Source: Chromobacterium violaceum ATCC 12472 (GTDB lineage Bacteria; Pseudomonadota; Gammaproteobacteria; Burkholderiales; Chromobacteriaceae). From it: a stretch of 64,000 nt of DNA. Positions 38,409 to 47,162 of this stretch are shown one piece after another. The stretch lies in assembly GCF_000007705.1 (NCBI RefSeq), contig NC_005085.1, forward strand, positions 248,001-312,000, in the 5' to 3' direction. Positions within the stretch are counted from its first letter, which is position 1; each line of letters starts with the position of its first letter. Position numbers and translations under genes: made by a program. The notes beneath the pieces are model-generated. The model was not told the origin of the DNA. It made no database searches and saw only the letters and a program-made list of their open reading frames with translations.

Positions 38409-38976
38409 GTCCGTCCTGCTGCTGGTCAGCGGCTTGCCCGGCAGCGGCAAGAGCACGCTGGCGCGCGGCATGGCCGAGGCTTTGGCTTGGCCATGCCTGG
38501 ATAAAGATGATTTTCTTGAAGCGCTGTTCGACGCGCGCGGCATTGGCGATGCGGCCTGGCGCAGGGCCTTGAGCCGCGAGGCCGACTCGCGTTTTCTGGC
38601 GGCGCTGCAGGCCGCGCCGCGCGCCGTGGCCTGTTCCTGGTGGCGGCATCCGCGGGGAGAGGGCGGCTCAGGCACGCCGATAGGGGGCTTGGCGCGGCCT
38701 GGACGCTTGGTGCTGGAGCTGCACTGCCGCTGTCCCGCCGAATTGGCCGCCGCGCGTTTCGCCCGCCGCGTCCGCCACCCCGGCCATCTGGATGCGCAGC
38801 GCGATCCCGGGGCCTTGTCGCTGCAGTTGCGCCGCGCCGAGCGTTTAGGCCCTCTGGGCCTGGGGCAATGCCTGATTCTGGATGCCTCGGTCCAGACCGA
38901 CTTGAGCGGGGCGCTGGCGTGGACGCGTGATGCGCTTGCCGCCGGCGCGCTTGCCGATCCGCCGCGGCATCCGTAG
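38401..38976 (+). CDS. AAA_33-type P-loop kinase
   Basis: 191 aa from the ATG at 38401; an in-frame ATG at 38392 is also open. Walker A GLPGSGKST near residue 11, then PCLDKDDFLEAL, the pattern of small-molecule kinases of the AAA_33 group. It overlaps the previous P-loop gene by 8 bp, so two unlike kinases are made from one message. Confidence 0.75.
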   Translation: MIESVLLLVSGLPGSGKSTLARGMAEALAWPCLDKDDFLEALFDARGIGDAAWRRALSREADSRFLAALQAAPRAVACSWWRHPRGEGGSGTPIGGLARPGRLVLELHCRCPAELAAARFARRVRHPGHLDAQRDPGALSLQLRRAERLGPLGLGQCLILDASVQTDLSGALAWTRDALAAGALADPPRHP

Positions 38977-39034
38977 AATGCGCGCTTTCCCGCAATGGGA
39001 AAGTTTCGCGTATTCAATGTGTTAAGGATGAGCC

Positions 39035-39424
39035 GTGGCCGACATCAACCGCCTGGAAACCTGGATCAAGTACAAGAACGGCCTGTGCGACGACTGCATG
39101 GCGTCCTGTTGCACGATGCCGGTGGAGGTGAAGTTGCCCGACCTGGTGCGCATCGGCGTGATCGACGAGTTCGAGCTGGAAGAGCCGATCAAGGGCATCG
39201 CCAAGCGGCTGGAGAAGCAGCGCGTGATCCAGCATTTCAACTTCAAGAACAGCCTGTTCACGCTGGCGCAGCGGGCCAATGGCGACTGCCTGTACCTGGA
39301 CGCGCAAACGCGGCGCTGCACCATCTACGAGCGCCGTCCCAACACGTGCCGCAACCATCCCAAGGTCGGTCCCAAGCCCAATTTCTGCGCCTATACCCGC
39401 GATAGCCGTCCGCGTTTGAAATAA
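39035..39424 (+). CDS. YkgJ-family cysteine-cluster protein
   Basis: 129 aa with a GTG start and AAGGA 6 nt upstream. Cys motifs CDDCMASCC, DCLYLD with RRCTIYERRPNTC, and FCAY define the YkgJ/UPF0153 zinc- or iron-chelating fold. Function is not established. Confidence 0.85.
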   Translation: MADINRLETWIKYKNGLCDDCMASCCTMPVEVKLPDLVRIGVIDEFELEEPIKGIAKRLEKQRVIQHFNFKNSLFTLAQRANGDCLYLDAQTRRCTIYERRPNTCRNHPKVGPKPNFCAYTRDSRPRLK

Positions 39425-39708
39425 TTCATTTATCATTGTCGGCCCGTTGGCCCTTCCTGAAACCGGCATGTCCAGAGCGATGATGCGCCGTCACGGCAGA
39501 CGCATGCGGATGCTAGGCATCGACAACGCATCGTCTGCGCGGGCGATATCGGCAACCGCGCGGCCTGCGAGGCCGCGTTCCACGTGGAACGTCGGATGCC
39601 GGCCGGCATCCGCTTTTTCATCTTGAAGGATGGAGAAATCCGGCGGCCGCGGGATTGCCATCTGTCGAAACGCGCGGCGGCGGCAGGGCATTATTGAGGA
39701 ACATGGCG
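39425..39708. other. intergenic region carrying a parS-like site
   Basis: 284 bp without a supportable gene. Its main feature is the 16-bp palindrome at 39576-39591. Short frames on the - strand here lack ribosome sites or homology. Confidence 0.55.
39576..39591. promoter_or_regulatory. parS-like ParB binding site A
   Basis: CGTTCCACGTGGAACG is a perfect 16-bp palindrome that contains the conserved parS core GTTYCACGTGRAAC without mismatch. Two more copies lie at 49121 and 57678. Confidence 0.75.
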
Positions 39709-40173
39709 ATGCAGACGATTTTTCCCTTGCTGGCTTTCCTGGTCGGCGTGGTGGTGCCGCTGCAGGCGGCGGTCAACAACCAGTTGCGCCTGTTGCTGGG
39801 CAACAGCACGCTGCTGGCGGCGCTGGTATCGTTCGGCACCGGCTGCCTGACGTTGGCGCTGCTGTCGTTGGCGACTGGCCAGCGCTGGCAAAATTTGGCG
39901 GCGCTGGCCCGCGTCGAATGGTGGATGTTGCTGGGCGGGGTGCTGGGCGCGGGTTTCGTGTTCGGCACCACCTTGCTGGCGCCGCGGCTAGGCGTGGCGA
40001 CCATGGTTTCGCTGATCATCGCCGGCCAGGTGTTCACCTCGCTGTGCTTCGACCGTTTTGGCTGGCTGATGATGCCCTTGCGCGAGTTGAGCGCGGCCAG
40101 GCTGGCCGGCGCGGCGCTGGTGGTGGCGGGCGTGCTGCTGGTGAATTTCGGCGACCGCTGGTTCGGGCGCTGA
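39709..40173 (+). CDS. DMT-superfamily transporter (DUF606/YdcZ)
   Basis: 154 aa, five hydrophobic segments. FPLLAFLVGVVVPLQAAVNN and LLGGVLGAGFVFGTTLLAPRLG are DUF606 hallmarks; members often work as paired half-length permeases. No second half is next to it. GAGG is spaced well for the ATG at 39709; the ATG at 39703 is the alternative. Substrate unknown. Confidence 0.85.
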   Translation: MQTIFPLLAFLVGVVVPLQAAVNNQLRLLLGNSTLLAALVSFGTGCLTLALLSLATGQRWQNLAALARVEWWMLLGGVLGAGFVFGTTLLAPRLGVATMVSLIIAGQVFTSLCFDRFGWLMMPLRELSAARLAGAALVVAGVLLVNFGDRWFGR

Positions 40174-40204
40174 AAAACGATCCCGCCGGACAAGCCGGCG
40201 GGAT
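40174..40204 (-). terminator. terminator of the 40215 gene
   Basis: A perfect 10-bp stem ATCCCGCCGG/CCGGCGGGAT (40180-40189 with 40195-40204). On the - strand it is followed by CGTTTTTC. It may also stop the convergent transporter transcript less efficiently. Confidence 0.8.
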
Positions 40205-40214
40205 GGACACGGAC

Positions 40215-40409
40215 TTATTGCTGGGCGGGCGCCGTTTGCGGGGCGTGAGCCGGCGCGGGAGCCTGCGGCGCCGGATTCATGTCTTGCAGCGACAGCGGCA
40301 CGCTGGGCGGGACGGCGGGGTTGTCGAAGGGGCGGACATTGGCGTCCTGGGCGCTGGCGAACGCGCTGGCCAACACTAGCGCCAGCGTGGGCATGAGCGG
40401 TCTGAGCAT
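40215..40409 (-). CDS. small exported Pro/Ala-rich protein
   Basis: 64 aa from the ATG at 40409, with AAAGGA upstream. The signal peptide ends at ASA-QD near residue 18. The mature 46 residues are rich in Pro, Ala and Gln, probably disordered in the periplasm. No family recognised. Confidence 0.6.
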   Translation of the reverse strand: MLRPLMPTLALVLASAFASAQDANVRPFDNPAVPPSVPLSLQDMNPAPQAPAPAHAPQTAPAQQ

Positions 40410-40587
40410 GGCGGAATCCTTTGGTGTTGTTGAATGGATCGCCCGTGGTTTCCCGTTGCGGCCCCGGAAATGTCTTGGGCGTACTTTCATTATTAATGCC
40501 AATTCGACCGAAGGTGTTTCCTGAAGTTTTCTTTTTGTTTCAATATGTTGAATGGTTTTTGTTGGCGCTTGTTTCGCCCGTATTGAA

Positions 40588-41049
40588 TCAATAGGGCGGC
40601 GGCGGCGGCAGATAGGCGCGCCGCGCCGGATACTGGCCGGGCAACTGGTTGCCCTTCGCGTACATGCACTGCTGGTAGGCGATGTTGTAGCGGGTTTGGG
40701 AATCGTAGCCGGCGTAGGCGCCGCTGGAGCCGCCCGCCGCGGTGCCGGCCAAGAGGCCGACGCCGGCGCCGACCCCTGCCCCCTGATGGTTGCCGCCTAT
40801 CAGCGCGCCCGCGGCGGCGCCCGCCACCGTGCCCAGCGCCATATTGCCGGCCAGGCTGGCGTTGGCGGCCTGGTTGCTGTCGCCGCCTATGCTGCCGGCG
40901 GCATAGGCGCGGCACTGCTGTTCTTCCTGCGCGAACACATCGAACGGCTTGCCCTGCGCCGGCATGACCGCGACGGTGGGGCCGGTGGGCAGCGTGGCGC
41001 AGGCCGCCAGCAGAGGAGGCAGCAACAGCATGCGGTAGCGCGTTTTCAT
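40588..41049 (-). CDS. glycine-zipper lipoprotein
   Basis: 153 aa from the ATG at 41049, with GGGAGGAAA upstream. Lipobox LAAC (about C15). Residues 60-110 are Gly/Ala zipper repeats ([14 protein letters not shown]) like those of YMGG/OmpA-associated lipoproteins. It ends in a run of prolines after QYPARRAYL. Likely outer-membrane associated. Confidence 0.75.
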   Translation of the reverse strand: MKTRYRMLLLPPLLAACATLPTGPTVAVMPAQGKPFDVFAQEEQQCRAYAAGSIGGDSNQAANASLAGNMALGTVAGAAAGALIGGNHQGAGVGAGVGLLAGTAAGGSSGAYAGYDSQTRYNIAYQQCMYAKGNQLPGQYPARRAYLPPPPPY

Positions 41050-41065
41050 GACGTTTCCTCCCGGC

Positions 41066-41482
41066 TTACCTGGGCGGTTGAGCCGGCACGGTTTTCCAGC
41101 CGCCCGGGCACTCGCTGACATAGGGGTAGTACTGCTTGGCCGCCTTGCAGTAGTACCAGACCTGGGCCGGCTCCTGCGGCGCCGCGGGAACGACCGGCAC
41201 GGCCGGCGCGGCGGGCACCGCCGGGGCCACGGCGATGGCGGGCGGCGCGTACAGGCTGGGGTAGGGATAGATGGGGGCGGTGTAGAAATACCAGGCGCCG
41301 CCGGCCACCCACCACCAGCCCGTCCTGCCATGGTAATAACCGTGGTGCCAGTAACCGCCGCGCCAGACGTCGATGCTGACGCGCGGTCCGCCGTGGTGGG
41401 GGTAAGCTTCGGCGGGCGCGACGGCGGCCACGGCCAGCGCGGCGGCCAGCCATGCGCCGCTCAAGCGGATGCAGCCTTTCAT
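41066..41482 (-). CDS. exported aromatic- and Pro-rich protein
   Basis: 138 aa. The signal peptide ends at AEA-YP. The mature part has a Tyr/Trp/His/Gly-rich region (WRGGYWHHGYYHGRTGWWWV), an Ala/Pro linker, then WYYCKAAKQYYPYVSECPGGW, a small two-Cys domain seen at the end of many uncharacterised envelope proteins. AGAGG precedes the ATG. It starts 16 bp before the zipper lipoprotein, so is likely co-transcribed. Confidence 0.75.
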   Translation of the reverse strand: MKGCIRLSGAWLAAALAVAAVAPAEAYPHHGGPRVSIDVWRGGYWHHGYYHGRTGWWWVAGGAWYFYTAPIYPYPSLYAPPAIAVAPAVPAAPAVPVVPAAPQEPAQVWYYCKAAKQYYPYVSECPGGWKTVPAQPPR

Positions 41483-41532
41483 GATGGGCCTCTTTCGGTC
41501 GGTTGCGGCGCGCGCGGGATCGGTTTGCCGGC

Positions 41533-41991
41533 TCAGCCGTTGGCTGGCGGGGCGCCGTCCGGCTTCTTGGGATGCCGCGGCATGCCGTGCGGACCATGCA
41601 GATGGTCCATGATCTTCTGCTGCTCCGGCGTCAACTGCCCGTAGAAGGCTTTCAATGCGTCCAGCCGCTTCTGCATGCGGGCCTGCTGGCGCTGCATCAT
41701 GCTTTCCATTTTCTCCGGCGCGGTGGCCTTGTCGTCCATCGGCGGTTTTTCCATTTTTTCCGGCTTCATCGACGCGGCGAAGGCCTGCCAGGCGGCTTCC
41801 TGCTTAGGCTGGATCTTCAGCTTGTCGTGCAGCGCCTGCAGGTGCTTGGCCATCATCGCGTCCCGCTTGGCCGGATCCATCATGTGCATGCCCTGTTCCG
41901 GCATGCCGGGGGCGGCATCCTCGGCGTGGACGGCGGCGGAGCCGGCGAGCAGCAGGCCGGCGACGAGCAGGGGTTTGAGCAGCTGGGTCAT
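41533..41991 (-). CDS. Spy/CpxP-like periplasmic protein (LTxxQ)
   Basis: 152 aa from the ATG at 41991, with AAGGAA upstream. Signal peptide ends at VHA-ED. The mature helical protein is Met-rich (GMHMMDPAKRDAMMAKHL) with one LTPEQQ motif, the mark of the CpxP/Spy chaperone family, and a His/Pro/Gly end. Spy-like proteins protect periplasmic proteins or bind metals. The Met/His content hints at copper or similar metal, as inference. Confidence 0.8.
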   Translation of the reverse strand: MTQLLKPLLVAGLLLAGSAAVHAEDAAPGMPEQGMHMMDPAKRDAMMAKHLQALHDKLKIQPKQEAAWQAFAASMKPEKMEKPPMDDKATAPEKMESMMQRQQARMQKRLDALKAFYGQLTPEQQKIMDHLHGPHGMPRHPKKPDGAPPANG

Positions 41992-42180
41992 GATGGTCTT
42001 CCTTCGCGTGAGTGTTTGGTGGCTGCAGTATTGGACGCAATTGTCAGGCGAGTTTTGCCGCCCGCATCGCTTATGTTCATGACTGTTAATCCGCAATAAC
42101 TCATTGATACTCTTGCCGTGGGGCGGTGGGGGCAGCCGCCGTGGGCTACAGTGGAAGCTGGGGACAAGCGGGAGATCGGC

Positions 42181-44424
42181 ATGGCGGAAACCGACAAGGG
42201 GGGCTGGTGGTCGTGGGGGCAGCATTGGGTCGATTACTGGACCGACGCCGCCCAGCGGGGCCTGCTGTTCTGCGACGTGCTGCGCGAGCGCGGCGACACC
42301 TACCTTGAGCACCAGGCGTCCGGCAATCCGCCGGTGCTGGTGTTCGACTACGACATCATCGTAGACGGCCGCGAGCTGGATGAGCCGGTCAATTACGCGC
42401 TGGCGGCGATTCGTCCCCCGGCCAACTGCCCGCCCACCGATCCCGGGCTGCGCCCCTTCGTCGTCATCGATCCGCGCGCCGGCCACGGGCCGGGCATCGG
42501 CGGCTTCAAGATGGACAGCGAGATCGGCATCGCGCTGCGCCAGGGCCATCCCTGCTATTTCGTGATGTTCTTCCCGGTGCCGGTGCCCGGCCAGACCATA
42601 GAGTGCGTGTGGCGGGCGGAAAAGGCCTTCCTGCACAAGGTGCGCGAGATGCACCCGGGCAACGCCGGCAAGCCGTTCGCGATCGGCAACTGCCAGGGCG
42701 GCTGGGCGCTGGCGATGGTGGCGGCCTCGGCGCCGGAGGACGTCGGCCCCATCCTGCTGGCCGGCTCGCCGCTGTCCTACTGGGCCGGCGTAGCCGGCAA
42801 GAACCCGATGCGCTACCAGGGCGGCATGCTGGGCGGCACCTGGCTGGCCTCGCTGACCGGCGACCTGGGCCATGGCCAGTTCGATGGCGCGCACCTGGTC
42901 TCCAACTTCGAGCAGCTGGACCCGGCCAACACCTACTGGAAAAAGGGCTACCACCTGTACGCCAACATCGACAAGGAGCGCAACCGCTTCCTGGAGTTCG
43001 AGCGCTGGTGGGGCGGCCACTACCTGCTCAACAAGGAAGAGATGGAGTGGATCAGCCAGAACCTGTTCGTCGGCAACCGGCTGAGCCGCGGCGAGGTGTA
43101 TCTGGACGACGGCGCGGTGCGGATAGACCTCAGGCAGATCCGCTCGCCCATCATCGTGTTCGCGTCCTGGGGCGACAACATCACGCCGCCGCAGCAGGCG
43201 CTGTTCTGGATCGCCGACCTGTACAAGGACGTGGAGGAAATCCGCGGCAACGAGCAGACCATCGTCTATTGCCTGCACGAGCAGATCGGCCACCTGGGCA
43301 TCTTCGTGTCCGCAGGCGTGGCCAACAAGGAGCACAGCGAGCTGGCCAGCGCGCTGGACCTGATCGACGTGCTGCCGCCCGGCCTCTACGAGGCGGTGAT
43401 CACCGACACCTATCCGGAAATGCCCGGCCTGCAGTATCTGCAGGGCCGTTACGTGATCCGCTTCGAGCCGCGCGAGGTGGACGACATCCTGGCGCTGGGC
43501 GACGGCCGCGACGGCGAGCGCGCGTTCCAGGTGGTGAAGCGGGTGGCGGAGATCAACCAGCAGCTGTACGACAGCTTCGTGTCGCCGTGGCTGCAGGCCT
43601 GCACCACGCCGTGGACCGCGCACCTGATGCGGGAGATGCACCCGTCGCGCTTCGAGCGGCGCTGGTTTTCCAGCCGCAACCCTCTGCTGACCGGCATGGC
43701 GGAATGGGCGGACAAGGTGAGGGCGGCGCGCAAGCCGGTGTCCGAGGACAATCCGTTCTGGCAGTGGCAGCAGACGGTGTCGGACTGGACCGCCAGCCTG
43801 CTGGACGGCTGGCGCGACCAGCGCGACGCAGTGAAGGAAATGACTTTCCGCGCCGTCTACGACGCTCCGCTGACCGCCGCGCTGGTCGGCCTGCATCCGC
43901 GGCGGCCCTACCGGCTGCGCAGCCACCACGGCGGCTGGGAGCGCAAGGAGATGCTGCGGCTGAAGCGGCGCGAGCTGGAGCAGCATTATTCCGAAGGCGG
44001 CGCGGTGGATGGTTTCCTGCGCCTGCTGATCTATGTCGCCATCGGCAACGGCGTGGTCGACGTGCGGCCGTTCAACGCGATACGCCGGGTGATGCAGGAC
44101 ACCGGCCTGGGCGAGGAGCTGACGCTGGAGGCGTTCAAGCAGGTGGTGAGGCGGCAGACCTGGCTGGTGCGCAACGACGAGAAGCGCGCGCTGTCCACCA
44201 TCAAGGACCTGCTGCCGGGCGAGGCGCAGCGGTCGATGGCGCTGGAGCTGGTGATGCTGCTGCTGGCGGCCGCCGGGCCGATCAGCGTGGAAAAGCAGCA
44301 GCGGCTGGGCCGGGTGGCGCTGGCGATGGGGGTGACCGGCGGCGAGGTGCCGGACGCCGGCGCGGCGGTGGTGCTGAAAAAGCCGCGCGCGGGCGGCGGC
44401 CGCAAGAAGACGGCGGCCAAGTAG
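42181..44424 (+). CDS. DUF3141 protein, PHA-synthase-like alpha/beta hydrolase
   Basis: 747 aa from the ATG at 42181, with GGGAG 6 nt upstream. Residues 50-400 resemble class I/III PHA synthases. The lipase-like box is GNCQGGW (169-175) with a Cys nucleophile (C171), and a late [14 protein letters not shown] segment supplies the His. The C-terminal 120 residues ([20 protein letters not shown] onward) look like a TerB-type helical domain, and the tail is Lys/Arg-rich. It is annotated elsewhere as DUF3141. Whether it polymerises hydroxyalkanoates is unproven. No phaA, phaB or phasin is next to it. Confidence 0.85.
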   Translation: MAETDKGGWWSWGQHWVDYWTDAAQRGLLFCDVLRERGDTYLEHQASGNPPVLVFDYDIIVDGRELDEPVNYALAAIRPPANCPPTDPGLRPFVVIDPRAGHGPGIGGFKMDSEIGIALRQGHPCYFVMFFPVPVPGQTIECVWRAEKAFLHKVREMHPGNAGKPFAIGNCQGGWALAMVAASAPEDVGPILLAGSPLSYWAGVAGKNPMRYQGGMLGGTWLASLTGDLGHGQFDGAHLVSNFEQLDPANTYWKKGYHLYANIDKERNRFLEFERWWGGHYLLNKEEMEWISQNLFVGNRLSRGEVYLDDGAVRIDLRQIRSPIIVFASWGDNITPPQQALFWIADLYKDVEEIRGNEQTIVYCLHEQIGHLGIFVSAGVANKEHSELASALDLIDVLPPGLYEAVITDTYPEMPGLQYLQGRYVIRFEPREVDDILALGDGRDGERAFQVVKRVAEINQQLYDSFVSPWLQACTTPWTAHLMREMHPSRFERRWFSSRNPLLTGMAEWADKVRAARKPVSEDNPFWQWQQTVSDWTASLLDGWRDQRDAVKEMTFRAVYDAPLTAALVGLHPRRPYRLRSHHGGWERKEMLRLKRRELEQHYSEGGAVDGFLRLLIYVAIGNGVVDVRPFNAIRRVMQDTGLGEELTLEAFKQVVRRQTWLVRNDEKRALSTIKDLLPGEAQRSMALELVMLLLAAAGPISVEKQQRLGRVALAMGVTGGEVPDAGAAVVLKKPRAGGGRKKTAAK

Positions 44425-44485
44425 CTTTGCCAGCGGACGGGCGGCGGCTTACACTCGCCGCTTTTGCTTTTACAGGATGTTTTCG

Positions 44486-44746
44486 ATGAGCGGCCAGGCC
44501 AACAATCCCACCCACGGCGTCACGCTGGAAATGATGCTGGAGCAGCTGCAGGCGCATTACGGCTGGGACGGGCTGGCGGCGCGCGTCGATGTCCGCTGCT
44601 TCCGCAACGATCCCAGCATCAAGTCCAGCCTGGTCTTCCTGCGCCGCACGCCGTGGGCGCGCGCCAAGGTGGAGGCGCTGTTCATCGAAATGAAGTCGCG
44701 GCCGGCGGATACCCGGCCGCGGCTGTTCGGCAAGAAGGCCGGCTGA
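44486..44746 (+). CDS. VF530 family (DUF2132) small DNA-binding-like protein
   Basis: 86 aa from the ATG at 44486; an in-frame ATG at 44477 overlaps the CAGGA ribosome site. [21 protein letters not shown], then [23 protein letters not shown], is the VF530 signature. The structure is known for a family member, and a nucleic-acid-binding role is proposed from it. Confidence 0.85.
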   Translation: MSGQANNPTHGVTLEMMLEQLQAHYGWDGLAARVDVRCFRNDPSIKSSLVFLRRTPWARAKVEALFIEMKSRPADTRPRLFGKKAG

Positions 44747-44820
44747 CATCCGATCGCCGCTTGCCGCGTTATGTTGTACCAGGCGGCGGATAGTCCGCCG
44801 CCGACGCAAGGGGAGAGGAC

Positions 44821-45390
44821 ATGGAAGTCGAAATCAGCGTGGAAGCGGAGAAGAAGCGCCTGAACAGCTGGGTGGCGCTGACCGTGGTGCTGTTGTCGGT
44901 GCTGATGGGACTGGGCAAGCTGAAGGACGACAACATCGTTCAGGCGCGCCAGCTGCTGAAGGCCGACGCGGCGGACGCCTGGTCCGAATACCAGGCCAAG
45001 AAAATCAAGCTGCACCTGACCGAGGCCAGCGCGCGCCAAGCCGAGCTGCTGGCGCTGGCGAATCCGGCCGGCGCGGCGGCGCTGAAGCCGCAGCAGCAGC
45101 AATTGCAGCATGAGCTGGCGCGCTACAAGGCCGAAAGCGAGGCCTTGAAGCGCAAGGCGGAAGGCAAGGAGCAGGGCTTCGAGTCGCTGAACGCGCGGCA
45201 CGATCTGTTCGACATCAGCGACGCCGCGCTGTCGATCGCGGTCGCCTGCGCGGCGGTGGCGGCGCTGTCGGCCAACCTGCTGCCCTTGTTCGCGTCCTGG
45301 GCTTTCGGCGCGGTGGGCGTGCTGTTCTGGCTGGCCGGCTTCGCCGGCTGGAATTTGCGCATCGAGTGGCTGATCAGCCTGCTGGGCTGA
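44821..45390 (+). CDS. DUF4337 membrane protein
   Basis: 189 aa. One membrane segment at about 17-34, a long coiled coil at 55-130, then two membrane segments at about 138-185. This matches the DUF4337 pattern (NSWVALTVVLLSVLMGLGKL, DNIVQARQ). Function unknown. Preceded by GGGGAGA. Confidence 0.8.
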   Translation: MEVEISVEAEKKRLNSWVALTVVLLSVLMGLGKLKDDNIVQARQLLKADAADAWSEYQAKKIKLHLTEASARQAELLALANPAGAAALKPQQQQLQHELARYKAESEALKRKAEGKEQGFESLNARHDLFDISDAALSIAVACAAVAALSANLLPLFASWAFGAVGVLFWLAGFAGWNLRIEWLISLLG

Positions 45391-45489
45391 GCGGCAAAGC
45401 CCTGGCGGGAAGGGGGTTGCAATCGGCATGGTTTTGGCTCAGGCTGGCGCGGTTGCGTTTTATCCCATCCTTCCCACAGGAGCATTGCG

Positions 45490-46101
45490 ATGAAACTGTA
45501 TTACTCACCCGGCGCCTGCTCGCTGGCCTCGCACATCGTCTTGTTCGCCAGCGGCCTGCCGTTCGATGCGGAATCGGTCAGCCTGCGCGAGGTGCCGCAC
45601 ACCACCGCCGGCGGCGTCGATTTCACCACCATCAATCCCAAGGGCTATGTGCCGGCGCTGCGGCTGGACAACGGCGAGCTGCTGACCGAGGGCGTGGCCA
45701 TCATGCAGTACGTCGCCGACCAGGCGCCGGACAAGCAGCTGGCGCCGGCCAACGGCACGCTGCCGCGCTACCGGCTGCAGGAGTGGCTGAACTTCATTTC
45801 CACCGAGATCCACAAGAATTTCTCGCCGCTGTTCTTCGGCAAGAACGACGAGGTCAAGGACGACGCCTGGGGTCGGCTGCAGCCGCGCTTCGTGCTGCTG
45901 CAGGCGCAGCTGGAGAAAACGCCTTACCTGCTGGGCGGCCAGTTCAGCGTGGCGGACGCCTATCTGTTCACCTGCCTGTCCTGGGCGCAGTACGTGCAGC
46001 GCTCGCTGGCCGATTATCCAGCGCTGCTGGACTACCTGAAGCGGGTGGCCGCGCTGCCGGCGGTCCAGCAGGCGCTGAAGGCGGAAGGCCTGCTCAAGTA
46101 A
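45490..46101 (+). CDS. glutathione S-transferase, beta class
   Basis: 203 aa, normal length. N-terminal thioredoxin-like domain MKLYYSPGACSLASHIVL, with the beta-class catalytic Cys at position 10 and Ser 11; NPKGYVPALRLDNG carries the cis-Pro; C-terminal helical domain from about 85 (FSVADAYLFTCLSWAQYV). It conjugates or binds glutathione for detoxification in the cytoplasm. CACAGGAG precedes the ATG. A terminator follows. Confidence 0.93.
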   Translation: MKLYYSPGACSLASHIVLFASGLPFDAESVSLREVPHTTAGGVDFTTINPKGYVPALRLDNGELLTEGVAIMQYVADQAPDKQLAPANGTLPRYRLQEWLNFISTEIHKNFSPLFFGKNDEVKDDAWGRLQPRFVLLQAQLEKTPYLLGGQFSVADAYLFTCLSWAQYVQRSLADYPALLDYLKRVAALPAVQQALKAEGLLK

Positions 46102-46120
46102 GCCTCCGCCGCCGTTCGCG

Positions 46121-46147
46121 ATGCCCGGCCCATGCCGGGCATTTTCT
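46121..46147 (+). terminator. terminator after the GST gene
   Basis: A 9-bp stem ATGCCCGGC/GCCGGGCAT with a 4-nt loop, then TTTTC. It lies between convergent genes. Confidence 0.8.
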
Positions 46148-46159
46148 TTGGCGCGCGGC

Positions 46160-46696
46160 TCAGGCCGCCAGGTCCAGATAACGCAGGTAGGCATCGGCGC
46201 TGGCGTCGATCTCGGCGTCGCTCAGATCGTGTTCCGCGCCGTGCAGCGTGAAGGCCGGCAGCCAGCGGGCGCGGATGTAGCGGCAGGTCAGCTCGAATGG
46301 GCGCAGCAGCTCGTCCATCGGGTAGCGGTAGCGTCCGCCGGCGGCGAAGTCTTCGCCGCGGATGCCGGTGGACACCGCCACGCTGATGCGCTTGTCCGCC
46401 ATCCGCCGGTCCTCCGGCCGCGGCCCCACCGCGAAGCCCTCGTCCAACACCAGATCCTGCCATTTCTTCAGCAGCGGGGGCGAACTGAACCAGTAGAAGG
46501 GGAACTGCAGCACGATGCGCGAGTGGGCTTCCAGCAGCGCCTGTTCGCGCGCGACGTCAATGCGCTCATCCGGATAGACGTCGTAAAGCGAGTGAACGGC
46601 GTAGCGTTCGGGATGTCTTGCCAAGGCTTCCGTCCAGCGGCGGTTGACGCGGGATCGGGCGAGGTCGGGGTGGGCAACGATGATCAGCGTTTTCAT
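46160..46696 (-). CDS. NAD(P)H:quinone oxidoreductase, flavodoxin fold (KefF/MdaB type)
   Basis: 178 aa. MKTLIIVAHPDLARSRVNR is the flavin phosphate loop of the family, and RIVLQFPFYWFSSPPLLKKW is its strongest signature. It reduces quinones or electrophiles by two electrons. AAGGAG precedes the ATG. It is divergent from an HxlR-type regulator, a common pairing for quinone or aldehyde response. Confidence 0.92.
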   Translation of the reverse strand: MKTLIIVAHPDLARSRVNRRWTEALARHPERYAVHSLYDVYPDERIDVAREQALLEAHSRIVLQFPFYWFSSPPLLKKWQDLVLDEGFAVGPRPEDRRMADKRISVAVSTGIRGEDFAAGGRYRYPMDELLRPFELTCRYIRARWLPAFTLHGAEHDLSDAEIDASADAYLRYLDLAA

Positions 46697-46734
46697 GGCA
46701 TCTCCTTGAAGTGAGTCGCCATGCTATGGTCTTT

Positions 46735-46746
46735 TCAATTAATTGA
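46735..46746. promoter_or_regulatory. palindromic operator candidate between oxidoreductase and HxlR regulator
   Basis: TCAATTAATTGA is a perfect 12-bp palindrome in the middle of the 93-bp divergent gap, placed where both promoters would lie. It is the likely site for the adjacent HxlR regulator. Confidence 0.5.
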
Positions 46747-46789
46747 TAAGTAAGCACTTTTTCGTTTCATGGGAACCTGAAGGTAATCT

Positions 46790-47125
46790 ATGCGGGAGTT
46801 GGCGGAACTGAATTTTCCGATAGACGCGACGGTGCGGCTAGTCGGCGGCAAGTGGAAGTGCGCGATCCTTTGCCATCTGATGGACGGCGGCGAGCTGCGC
46901 ACCGGCGAACTGCGCCGGCGGCTGGCCGCCGTGTCGCAAAAGGTGCTGACTGAGCAGTTGCGCGAGCTGGAGCGCGATGGCCTGGTTTCGCGTACCGTGC
47001 ATCCCGAGGTGCCGCCGCGGGTGGAATACCGGCTGACCGAGCTGGGCGGCTCGCTGCGGCCCATCATCGACGCGATGTGCGAGTGGGGGGCCGGCTACCT
47101 GGCGCGGGGCCGGACGGGCGTATAA
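46790..47125 (+). CDS. HxlR-family transcriptional regulator
   Basis: 111 aa winged helix: FPIDATVRLVGGKWKCAILC, then LRRRLAAVSQKVLTEQLREL as the DNA-reading helix region. Two Cys (C24, C28) sit at the N-terminal helix where redox or quinone-sensing HxlR proteins (QorR, HypR) carry theirs, so it may sense quinones or thiol oxidants and control the divergent oxidoreductase. That is inferred from context. Confidence 0.9.
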   Translation: MRELAELNFPIDATVRLVGGKWKCAILCHLMDGGELRTGELRRRLAAVSQKVLTEQLRELERDGLVSRTVHPEVPPRVEYRLTELGGSLRPIIDAMCEWGAGYLARGRTGV

Positions 47126-47162
47126 TGCGGACGCGATAAAAACACCCAGAAGGCCTTCCCTG

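Noticed and set aside
41533-43986. 817-codon open frame on the - strand
   Set aside because: Most of it is antisense to the DUF3141 gene in high-GC DNA. Only its last 152 codons (41533-41991) are a real gene, the Spy-like protein.
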